Assembly (NCBI GenBank): GCA_017354895.1
Contig: CP071493.1
Location: 6,076,001-6,140,000 of the forward strand
Length of the DNA: 64,000 nucleotides
From: Podospora comata
Taxonomy: Eukaryota > Ascomycota > Sordariomycetes > Sordariales > Podosporaceae
Direction: 5' to 3'
The position numbers and the translations under genes are program-made. Under the pieces are notes generated by a model. It ran no database searches. It was not told the DNA's origin and worked only from the letters and a program-made list of their open reading frames with translations. Shown here piece by piece: positions 35,851 through 46,000 of this stretch; the first letter of the stretch is position 1, and each line of letters opens with the position of its first letter.

Positions 35851-37961
35851 GCCATCTTATCATACCACTAGTTCTAGTCGCTTTGAAGACCCTCACTTGT
35901 TTCTTTTTGACATATTGACATATCAATACAGGGTAGCGTACCTTGGACATCTTACCTTGTCTTGTCAGGGGCACCTCAACCGTCAGCTGCACTTTCCCTT
36001 CTTTTCATATCCGGCACTGTAAAATTTGCAAACCCACCAACGCTTCGTTTACTCCTCCTTCCGTCTTCGGAATCCCCTCATTTTCACTCATCTAGCCATA
36101 CCCCTTGACCCAGAGGGCCAGGTTTCACAGCATCCACCTGGCGTGTTACAGCTTCAAGTCGTGCCCACCGCCGGAGCCGCATGTCCGGTATCTCTTCGTT
36201 TAGGGTTTTTTTCCTTTCCTTTTACTTACCTACCTACCTAGGTACACGCCCCTCCCACAGTCCCGTCCGCCCCGCCTCGTACTGCCCGTTGCTGCTTGAT
36301 GCGGTGTTTGCTTTTTTTTCTGGTGAGCACGGCATACCCTAGCGGTGGTGGGTGGGGGGCGGACACGACATGCGCCCTTCCCCCTTCCCTGGCTGACCTA
36401 TGCTGTGATCCCTTCATGGCTGGAAACCTACCTACCTACCTTGTCGGTTTCGCCCGTGCTTTTTGGGCTTGTGGTCGGCGGTCTCCGCGTGAGGTATGGG
36501 GTTGTGGGTTACAAAAGAGGGAGGACAAAAAGTTGAGAAAATAGATTAATCTGGCCCGGGAGTTTGGGGAGGTTGAAAGGGGGGAAGTCTCGGTGGACGG
36601 ATTGGGAAGGGGATGGTAGTAATATGACGGGATTGTAGAACAATCTGTTTGATAGGTGGCATGGTGAGGTTATGTTTGGGGTTGTGGATTTGTTTACCTC
36701 TATGACAAGAGGTGTGTGTAGAGGGGTGACGTGATGGATAAGATGAAGCTTTTGATCACGTTATTGACAATTGGTAGTCGATCCGGGCCGATCCTCCCGG
36801 TTGCCGTCCTCTCTCTCGGTCTTTCGAAGAACGTTTGGGGGTCATGTCAGCTCCCCTCTCAAGTTTCAGCCCCCAAACTCCCCCCATTCCGGAGTGCATT
36901 TCATCTGCCGAAACGTGCATCCCCCAGGTTTTGATACAGTCTTGCAACGTCACCAGGTGTGAGTGGGCTCTTTTGCAGCTACCATCTCGATGTCAGGTGT
37001 GTTCCAGAAGGGTGGTGTGATCGCTATGGTGCCCAATTACCTCACCACTTTCTCTATCTCACACACACCAGTGGGTTGGGTATCTGGTGTCCTAGCTTTC
37101 GGTCCGGCTAAATCGCTTGATTGCACACACTTCCCGACCAAAGTCTGCCGTCCCCAGGTATTTTTTCGTCCAGTCCGGTAGTTTACTGCGTGCAATATAG
37201 ATTACAGCTGGAAAAACGGCTAGGTCTCGTTGGAAGATTCTGATACTTCCTTTCGGTCCCGAGCAATATATGGTCGACAGAAGGGGTTGCAGCTGAGGCA
37301 GTGCAAAATACTACAGGTCAATAAACCAGCTTGAAGCAAAAAGATTATGCTGTGTCTGAAACTAGCAAGTTTGAGAATTCGAGTCTCCTCGTATCTTTTC
37401 GTGGGGGATGGAAAGTGAAGGCGGGGGAAAGTTTCACTTGACTGGTGGAAAATGCATCATCGTGAGGGGATACATAAGCAGATAAAAGAAAAATGGTGCA
37501 ATCATTTGCTTGCTCACCCTCACACACACACCAACTTGCCCTGTTTGTGTGTGGGTGAGAAGAAAAGCAGGCTCAGTTGCGTGACCAACCTATTGGACTT
37601 ACGTCAATCTTATGCCTCGCTCAGCATCCCGTTCTTGAAGCTTGTGCTGAGTAGCTACCTTATGTCTCGGACTCGGGAGAATACTCTTATCGAGCCAGTT
37701 ACAGGCGCCCTTCTTCCCCTCTTCAGCCCTTTTCGTCACGAGCCTTGGCTGGCTAGCTACCAACCTACCCAACTCCATCCAACAGGCTGAACTTCTCTTC
37801 CCCATCCCGTGAATGACTTTGACTCGAACCAACCCCCACCGGCCCGCATCCCGACAGGCAGACTGTCAAACTCCGTACCCGGAGCATCGCCCTGAAAATA
37901 ACCAAGCGCTGACTTCCACAGCGGCCGACAAGGCAGGTCAGGTCCGTTGGGTGGTTGGTAA

Positions 37962-37980
37962 CTACCTACCTAGGTAGATA
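37962..37980. repeat. CTACCTAGGTAG palindrome in a CCTA/TAGG run
   Basis: A perfect 12-base palindrome (37966-37977) flanked by further CTAC and TAGAT repeats. Similar CCTAGG-centred palindromes occur at 36235-36244 and 61251-61258. Confidence 0.7.
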
Positions 37981-39672
37981 GCCAGCCCGAAATCCAGCGA
38001 ACCCGAGAAGAATCAGAACTCGTCATCAGTTCGGTCGGTCGCATCCCTTTGGGACTAATGCATGAGCTCAAGTCTCGGAAGAGGCCTCCACGGGAACAGT
38101 CACTGCAAAAGATGAAGCTACTGCGGCGAAGAATATCACGAATGCAAAAAAGACCAAGGTGCAGAGCAGTGTAAAAGTATGTAAAAGGTGTACTGAAAAT
38201 TTAATTCGCTGTCCTAGCTACAAGAAATATTCCAAGAGAGTATCGATCGCGGTATCCATATGGTTGGGCGTTCCAGCAACAACCGGACCATGTCCGAAAG
38301 AAATGTCTCTCCCCCTTCTTTCCCCCCCCCTCCCTCCTCCTCTCACTGTTCAATTCCATATATGTCTGGTGGCCGTGAAAAGTATATCCAAAAACGAAAA
38401 AAAAAAAATGTATAGAAGAAAAGAAAAACCGAAATCCACAATATGTACCCAAATCCGTCAAATCAAGTCCCCGTTTTCTGGCATCGCAAGGAGGGGGTGA
38501 CTGCTTGTGGGCGATGGTGAACAGGGTCGGGCGTGTACTTCTTGATGTGACCATAAAAAAAAGAAGACTGCCCTTTTCTGTCACTCCTACCCAATTGGAG
38601 TCCCCCCCTCCTGCGAGGGATGCAAAGTCAGTTGAGCCATCGCCGTGTTACCGGCGACTCGCTCAGATATGACTCCCATCCCTTGCCGCTGTGTTCCGAC
38701 CCATTTTCCTCCTCGGGGGGCGCTGCGAAGTCCGGCGGTGTGTGAAAGACAACCGCGGGGAGGGCAGGCCCAAAACATGTTTGTGAAAAGTTGGCGAGTG
38801 AAGGTGTTGAAGACATAAGAAAATAAAAATCGTTCATGAAGATGGTGTCGTCGTGACTGTGGTGTCCAGGTCGCAGCACGGCTCCGCGTTGCTGGGGCTC
38901 TTCCTCCCCGCAAGGGGCTTCTCCCGCGCAATGTTGACAAGGACAAATGCTCGCCGTTTTCCTTCTCAACCCCAATTTTGTTGTGTAAATTGTGTTGCCA
39001 GTCTGACTGTCTGCGAGAGATTTCTCCGCATCGCTGACAGGCCCGCGACGGCGATCCTCCAGTGTACAAAGGAGAAGGAATGATGTCGTAACAAAATAAT
39101 CAATCCAAATCCGCCAATGTTCGCCGTGTTCCGCCCGCCGACCTCGCAGCAAAAAGCTCTGCTGGAAACAACCCAATACCAAGCGCCATAGGAAATACCA
39201 TATGAAAAGAGAAGCCGTGTCCGAAATAGTAGGAGAGTAAAGAACATTAATCGTAGAAGAGATGCGTCCAAGAAAAATCAAAAAAGCCAATGCTCGCTTG
39301 CTAATTTTGCCAATCGAAAAGACCAAATACAAGGACAACGCAGAAACTCAGGCTGGGAAAATGTCGAAAAGAGAAGAAGAAAAAAAAGGCGGGCAACTCC
39401 TGTTCGCACAAGAGCGCAAAAAAGTAACAAATGTCGGAGAGCGTGAGCTGGTAGATATCTGTTTTGTGTGTGTGTGTGTGTGTGTGTCGCGGGAGCGGAA
39501 GAATTGTATGTGTGGTGGGTTTGAGAAAAAGTCATCCCCGAGGAAAAGAAAAACCGAAAATGCTGAAAGCGCCCAACGCTATGCATGTCGTGTGTGTTTC
39601 ATGCAGTGTCATTCGTAGGCCGTGAACCTCGTCTCTCGTGTCGTGTAGTCGTCATCAAAGGTGTTCCATAGC

Positions 39673-41577
39673 TTATGACCGGTCGTTGCCGCTGGAGGCT
39701 TGAGCAGAGTTGCTCTCAGCAATCATCTTGGCAAACGATCGGACGATGTCGCTTGGAACCTGGTCCCAGAGCAGCGACCGAGTGTAGACCTCGGCAGCCG
39801 ACTGCTTATTGGCATTGCGCATGTTGGCGAGAGCCTCGGCGAGATTGCGTCTGCCCTGGCTCGTAGTCCTTTCGGCACCAGCACTAGGGAGGAAATCTTG
39901 CGAGGTCAAGTCATTATATTGCGCAGCCGTAAGCGAGAAGATCTGCTCGTTGGTCTGCTGTTCGGTGGGCCGCGTCAGGGTATCGGCCATCTCACCGAGC
40001 ATCGATGGTGCGACGTTGTCCACCATCGGCGTGGCAAGCGGGAGCGATGAGCCTGAGGCCTGAGTCCAGCTGGTGCCGGATGGCTGAGGAGCCATCGCAG
40101 CAACCCCCGAGGGGGCCTGGCCGCTGACGCCGGCATCCTTGAGCACGTTCTCGAGGAGGGTCGCGGACGCGGCGCGGACATCGTCGGACACGCGGGGAAT
40201 GCTGGGGGTCGAGCGGCTCGAGAGGACGAAAGCGCCGACGAGGAAGAGCATGAAGAGAAGGCCGCCAGGCTGGGCGGGCTTCTCGGAGTCGGTCGGCAGA
40301 GCGATCTCGGGCTTCTTGGTGGAGACGAGCTGCATCTCCTGCTTGACCTCGGCAGTCTGCTCCAAGGGGAACTCGCCAAAGACGGGCATGTTCTCCCAGG
40401 AACCATCCATGGTGATGCCGTCCATCTCGTTAAAAGCGCCGGGGAAGCCCGGTGCGTTAGAGGTGGCACCCTCCATGGACTGCACGTGGTTGGTCAGGAC
40501 GCCGATCTTCTTCCGCAGCTCGCCCGATTCGATCGTGTGCTTGCTGATCAACTCGTCACGCTCTCTCTCGAGGTTGTGGGCATAGGTCTGGTAGTCCTGC
40601 TTCTCCATCGAGAGCTTCTCAAGCTCCCTCTGCAGATCGGCGATGGTGTCCTCCAGGGAGGAGATCACCTCGGTGAAATGCTTCTTCTCATCCTCAAGAC
40701 GCTCAGTGTGAAGCTTCTTGCGTTGTCTGGAATCAAGGCTGTGAAGATGGTTAGTCATTGTTCGCTTGCATGGGGATCGAGGTACATACGCAGCCTGTCT
40801 GTTGCGAAGGAGTCGTTTCTGCTGCTTGAGCTCCTTGATCTCTTGCTCATCGGTGGACTGGGCAATCAACTGATCGATGTTGGTCAAGTTGCGCTCAGCG
40901 GGGATGTCGAAGCGTGCGTTCTTCTTCCGGATGCCATCACCCCTCCGCAAGTCGTTGTGAGAGCGGATCAAGGGGCTGGCGGGCCGCGGTCGCTTCAAGG
41001 CCTGGCTCTTGACATCCTGGGTCATCCACACGTCCTTCTGGGGGGAGGTGGGCATGGACTGAGGGAGCTGCTGAAACATGGCGGGCTGAGGTCCGGGGTT
41101 GCCAAAAGGCGTCGCTTGCACCTGGAAAGGGCTGGGTTTGGGGAACATGTTCATGGGAGCCGAGTCGTATTCCGCTGGGAGGCCGTCGAATGTCTGCATC
41201 TGAGGGGTGGCGGATCCAGAGCTGGTCATGGGCCAGGTCTGGTTCGCGTAAACGGCGTGCTGGCCTCGGTCCATCTGCAGGAAGGGGTTGTTGCTCTGAG
41301 CGTCAAAGAAAGGGTTGTTCGACGGGACGGCCTGCATGTCCACTTGCTGCCAGCTCTCGGTTTTTGGCGAGAAGAGCGAGGGGGCGACTGCGAAGGAATC
41401 CCTTCTGCTATCCGTCATAGAAGGGGAGTTCTCGAAGCCCGAGTCAATGCCGCTCTGGTCAAGAATGTTGTCGTCGAGTATGCTGTCAGCCTCCTCCTCA
41501 AAGTATTTTTGAGCATGGTTGGTGTCGACTGATAACGGTCCTCTGTAGAAGTTGTCCATTGGGAATGCTGAGACCAT
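39673..41577 (-). CDS. bZIP transcription factor with predicted membrane segment
   Basis: Exons 41577-40790 and 40738-39673 give 617 residues. Residues about 250-335 form a bZIP domain. The basic region KRLLRNRQAALDSRQRKK has the N-x7-R signature, followed by a long heptad coiled coil (ISSLEDTIADLQRELEKL). Near residues 420-437 is a hydrophobic stretch, GGLLFMLFLVGAFVLSS, long enough for one transmembrane helix, and about 180 residues follow it. That order (bZIP, membrane segment, large C-terminal part) resembles ER-tethered ATF6/CREB3-type factors; tethering here is inferred. The 51-nt intron falls inside the basic region, contains no stop and preserves the frame. The ATG at 41577 is preferred; 41559 (MDNFY) is an alternative. 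The gene lies behind a leader that may carry short upstream ORFs. Confidence 0.85.
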   Translation of the reverse strand: MVSAFPMDNFYRGPLSVDTNHAQKYFEEEADSILDDNILDQSGIDSGFENSPSMTDSRRDSFAVAPSLFSPKTESWQQVDMQAVPSNNPFFDAQSNNPFLQMDRGQHAVYANQTWPMTSSGSATPQMQTFDGLPAEYDSAPMNMFPKPSPFQVQATPFGNPGPQPAMFQQLPQSMPTSPQKDVWMTQDVKSQALKRPRPASPLIRSHNDLRRGDGIRKKNARFDIPAERNLTNIDQLIAQSTDEQEIKELKQQKRLLRNRQAAYVPRSPCKRTMTNHLHSLDSRQRKKLHTERLEDEKKHFTEVISSLEDTIADLQRELEKLSMEKQDYQTYAHNLERERDELISKHTIESGELRKKIGVLTNHVQSMEGATSNAPGFPGAFNEMDGITMDGSWENMPVFGEFPLEQTAEVKQEMQLVSTKKPEIALPTDSEKPAQPGGLLFMLFLVGAFVLSSRSTPSIPRVSDDVRAASATLLENVLKDAGVSGQAPSGVAAMAPQPSGTSWTQASGSSLPLATPMVDNVAPSMLGEMADTLTRPTEQQTNEQIFSLTAAQYNDLTSQDFLPSAGAERTTSQGRRNLAEALANMRNANKQSAAEVYTRSLLWDQVPSDIVRSFAKMIAESNSAQASSGNDRS

Positions 41578-43030
41578 GATGGGCCACAGGTGTGATTTGT
41601 GATTTGTGTGTTGGGTGTTGATATTAAGAAGTGTGTGGACCAATTCCTATTATATGTTTGTGTTAGTTGTTGAGCGGACCGGGGAGCGGTGAGGGCGAAG
41701 CCACCGCTTTTTATTTCTGGGAAGCGTTGGGGGTCTGAGAGCAGGGGAGGCTCAGGGCGGCATGGATATGCGGAGAAAAAGAAACCAGGAAAAAATCCCG
41801 CTCAGGATCATGCATACCGGGTAGAATTTTCAGACTTCTGACATTCAAGCGGAACTGTTGGGGTGGTTGTGTGAAGAGGGCTTGGAGGGAGTGTTAGGTG
41901 GTGTTGTTGTTGTTGTAGGAGGTCGAGAAGAAAGGTGAGAAGATATGAGAGAGAAGATCAAGTGGAGGAGGATTGATACTGGCTTTTGTGGGGGATGTGC
42001 TAGAAGAAGAGCGGGAGGCAGGGGTGGGCAGGTTTAAGAGAAGCAAGAATTCATGTTGTGATCCATGGAGGGGTCGGAGGAGGGGGGGGGGGGGCTTTGG
42101 GTGAGAGAGAAGCCGAAATGTCACTCACTCTTTGGGATCCAAGTCACACTGTCGTTTTTCTGGAAGGAGGGGTTATCAGACCTTGACTGGCAGTCTGCTG
42201 GCGATGATGGTTGGTGGTGTGGGTGTGTAAACGATGGTAGAGATCCTCGATCTTGCTTTCTGTGAAGACGAGGAGAGCATACAATGTTCAATGATGACAA
42301 TGAGGATTGTGGATGGAGAGTGGGATGAAGTGGGTTGTCCTTCCCTCTATGTTATGTACTTGAAGGTGATCAGGGCCCGACTCTCTGCGAGCACCGAAAC
42401 AGAGCAGCCCAGAGTACGTACCCGACTTTGCCCAATTGAAGAGTGATGGGAGTGCAGACGGCTGTGGTACATGGGAGTGGATGTTGCGGAGAGGGGGGCA
42501 TGTGCATGGGGGGAGACTTTTTTCGGAGAGGGGGAAGGGAGGGGAGGGGGGTGGTGCATTGTGGGGGTGTGTGTTCGAGGCTGGGGAGTGTAGCGAAGAG
42601 AGATCCGATTTGAAGGACCACCCAAACGTGCCGGGGGGTCCAAAGTACTCTCTCTGAAAACTCCCGGAAACGCAAACCAGGAAAAAGGCAGACTGAGCGT
42701 CGGACAAGAAACCTGCCTGGCGGGAAGCGCAACGGCGCAAACCAGGGAAGAAGCTCACCAACCGGCCTTGCGATTGACTGATGGTGATGCCCTCTGCCCC
42801 TCTCACAGTCCGTTTCGGAAGGGTACCTCTTGTGACCGCCCCGGTACTTGCATTCTGGAACGGCAAAGCAGATGCTAACGGTTCACAGGAACGAACGAGA
42901 GGAAGGCTAGAGTGGAGATGTGGACCAGTCGAACGGAGCCAGGGAACCTCCCAAATAGGACTGTATGAAAAGAGGAAGATATCAACTGGGGATAGCGGCC
43001 AGTCTCGGGCACGCAAACCGTAGCATCTGA
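41578..43030 (-). promoter_or_regulatory. Probable long pyrimidine-rich leader/promoter of the bZIP gene
   Basis: Read on the minus strand, much of 41880-42660 is C+T rich (the plus strand is GA-rich, with G runs such as at about 42083-42094), as in leaders and core promoters of regulatory genes in filamentous fungi. A 242-codon minus frame at 42288-43016 is low-complexity (Pro/Ser/His-rich) and likely an artefact of this composition. Confidence 0.4.
41711..41815 (-). promoter_or_regulatory. Candidate upstream ORF of the bZIP gene (34 codons)
   Basis: On the minus strand an ATG at 41815 opens a frame of 34 codons (MHDPERDFFLVSFSPH...) ending TAA, about 130 bases before the bZIP ATG. A five-codon upstream ORF (MSEV-stop) lies just before it at 41830-41844. 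If the mRNA starts upstream of these, they would limit translation of the main ORF. The transcription start is unknown. Confidence 0.4.
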
Positions 43031-46000
43031 TATCAAATCAGTGATCGCTTGCCGGACCCGGGCTTCTTCCTGGGAAGCCGCCCCAGCTTTGTCCAGCCTG
43101 GCTGGTTCTGTCAGCCGATGTTCCAGCGGGGGCTTTGCCGGAGCCGAGTGATAGGTCGATTTTCACGGCATGGGGAGCGCAAAAAAGGGAACAGGAGAAC
43201 TCAGCACTGCTGAGTACCCGGGGAGAGGGCCGCTGAAGGGTGGGCGGCAGAGACGCTGTTCTCATGATTGGATTGGGCGAACGAGTGGTTGTGAAGGACC
43301 GCCTCGACAGGTTGGGCAGCGATGGCCATATGGCATCGATACCCAAAGTGCTTGCAGAACCAGTCGTCTGCCGCAGACATGCAGCTTCTCCCACACCCCC
43401 AAAACGGGTTTGCCAGGGCTCGCTCGAACCTCGTGAGCAGAGAGTGTGCCCCCGTGAGAGTGACCCCCCGTTTTCTGGGCAGCACCATCTGATGGCTCCG
43501 GCAAGGCGGACTATCCTATTGCTCGGAGGGGTCAGAGGAGGGGTGATGCCATGACAGTAGCTGAAGATGATGGCGACGGCGACTGTGATCAAGACATCGA
43601 GATATGAAATCTGGAACGACATGGCGCCGCGGAGATTCTGGCCTAGCGGTACTAGTAGCTAGCACGCATTGAGAACCCTTGAGGCTATTCTTGCACGGGG
43701 TGTTGGTAATACACACAGTAGGCCGTGGTGGTGCTTTCGCGGGGGACAGGTAAATATCGCAGCGCCTACACTACAAACAATTCGTCAATGGCGTCAGGGT
43801 ACTGTCACCAGGCATGGGATTCCTTCGTGCGACTGCGAACAGGTTCTCGTCATCGTCTTCAGCTTCAATGGGTGCCGCCAAGCTCTTTGCTCCGCGGCAG
43901 AAGCATGAGGGCCACGAGGCGTGGATGCCGTCTTCTGTCTGGAGAATCTGAAGGCTAGAGAAAAAGAGGCCATTTTGGACGAACGGTTGTGGGTAAACGG
44001 GAAGTAGCGAGAACGGAAGTCTCTGGGTCCCTTTGCGGCACCATCTGTGAAGCTCCGCGGTTCCAATCATGGTCAGTCGCTTACAACGTCTGTCTGATAA
44101 CGGTACGGTCACCTGACCTGCCTGGCCGAGATTCGAGAAGGCATGCTCATTTCCCCGGTTTTCTCACCTTCGATTCTTCCATTCAGCATCCTAAAACGCG
44201 CCCCTCGCCGCTACACAGCATCTCCACGCCCCGACTGACACTTGACAGTCCAATTGTGTGCTCTGTATCACCCCGAACGGTCTCCACGCGCCCTGCTTCG
44301 ATGGCCAGCATCTGATATCGAAGCATATCGTTCTATCCGCACCCGAGTCGCGGCCTGCAGCCCACAGCCTGGCGGCAGTCCAAACGCAAATAGAAAGACA
44401 CCAGGCCAAAACGGATGGATGGATGGAATGGTAAAAAGTCGGTGGCTGGTATTTTGGAGTTTGGTTTGGATTGCAGCGCGTCGTCTCCACTAGACGGCGA
44501 GCCCGCAGGTGCGGAAGGGAAGCTGGCCACTCACGAGAGCTGCCCAGATGCATTTGTGCACCCGGCCGCATATCTCGAGGCCCGCGCCATCTCGACCCAA
44601 AACAAAGAGTCCTTCGTCTCTGCCCAACCGTCGGCCTGTTTCTATTCTCTAACGCGCGGAGGAGCGCGTCTGTCGGATCCAGAGCCGGTCGCGAACGATG
44701 CACGAAAACCCACTCTATTCACACTTTTGCTCACTTGTGCTCTCGAGTCTCAGTGGTTGACTGTCAGGTGTCAGCAGCGTTTCGCGTCTCAGAGCATCAT
44801 CGGCGGCCAGCCGGCAGGCATGGCACCCAATCGATTGTCTAGAGTGGTGACGGCGACACTTCACTTCACTTTACAGGCTCTTGGTCGGCTGCCATGAAAA
44901 CATGAACCCCGAACCGAGTGATGAGCCATCAGCTAACTGTGAGATCAACACAACTAGGCGGATTGGAGGGCTTCCCCGGCGAGCTACTGCAAGAGCAGTC
45001 CCCGCCGTGCCCTTCCTGAGGTGCCATCAGCACTTGGTCTTTGCTCTGGCTCTATCAGTCTGCCTATGCTTTGCCCGCACACGTGTGCGGTTCGAGATGA
45101 TAGGCAGATTTCTCGGTGTTTTGATTCCTGCCCTGCTATCGGGACGACGAGCGTGGGACCACAGCAGCGTTCCGGAGCGGAAGCGGCTGCTGCGGGCCCG
45201 TTGAGAGATGCGGCAGCGGACCGGACACGGCCAATCACCACCTTGAGGCGATCGTGCAGTTCTGGGGGCTCATTATCTTCCCACTAAGCCACCGTCCCGA
45301 CGTTGTGGGAAGTGCCCCTCATAATCCTTTAGGGGCCCAGGCCATGCAGATGGGATCGAACAATGTTGTTTGTTTTTGTCACGAGCAAAGCTATCATTTG
45401 TTGATTTTCAGCTTCGGGTCCCACGCCCAGCTCTGGTTTGAGAGACCATGGGATTTGCCCGTCAGACCTGCCCGCAATTCGTCCATATGACGGGACTGTC
45501 AGGAGCGGACACGCTCCCGGCTTGCTTGAGCATCTGCAGCCGTCGTTATGCAGGCAATATCTTGCGTTGCGATGAAAGAAGGCCCAATATGCAACCTAGC
45601 GAGGCGGTCCCTTTGTGTCGGATCGATATCTCAACATATGCACTCCCACAAGCAAGCAGTTGACGATCACTGCCCAACGTCTGTCCGGTCTGCCAATACG
45701 AGCCCATCAGGATACTGGTTTTGAGCAGGTCTGCACGCATGCCTGTGGCAAGTTGACTATCTAGGCCCCTTTTCGGGGACCGTAGCAACCATCCTATTCG
45801 TCGCCGATATCTGGGGCAGGTTTTCTCTCGCCAGTCGCGGAAAAGACCCCTCAGCAAAAAACGTGACTGACTCATAGGTTGATCTCGCCGATGGCAGAAC
45901 ATCAACTTCCTGCCCCAGTCGCACACTGTTTCGTGTTGCTCCTCTATCTCCTACACAAAATCTGCTACGCCATAACCAGAATCGAGTCTTTCTGCCTTGC

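Larger units (their letters stand above)
35606..39672. other. Intergenic, repeats, no supported gene
   Basis: About 4 kb between ARPC2 and the bZIP gene's stop. A degenerate repeat around CATTACCCCTT lies at about 35735-35850. TACC/CCTA-rich palindromes occur at 36227-36245 and 37962-37980. A GT microsatellite is at about 39466-39487 and a poly-A run near 38398-38408. The portion next to 39672 is probably bZIP 3' UTR. No domain-bearing frame is visible. Confidence 0.45.

Noticed and set aside
40486-41532. 348-codon plus-strand frame
   Set aside because: It lies antisense to the bZIP coding sequence, which has clear domains and a supported intron.
39673-41577. bZIP gene as HAC1/hacA
   Set aside because: The intron has ordinary GT-AG ends and lies in the basic region, not the Ire1-type unconventional intron near the C-terminus; the protein also has a membrane segment.
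42288-43016. 242-codon minus-strand frame as a gene
   Set aside because: Low-complexity Pro/Ser/His sequence from the pyrimidine-rich leader of the bZIP gene; no domain.
43038-43622. 194-codon minus-strand frame with hydrophobic N-terminus
   Set aside because: Overlapped by open frames on the plus strand, no domain and composition like the surrounding spacer; too weak to annotate.
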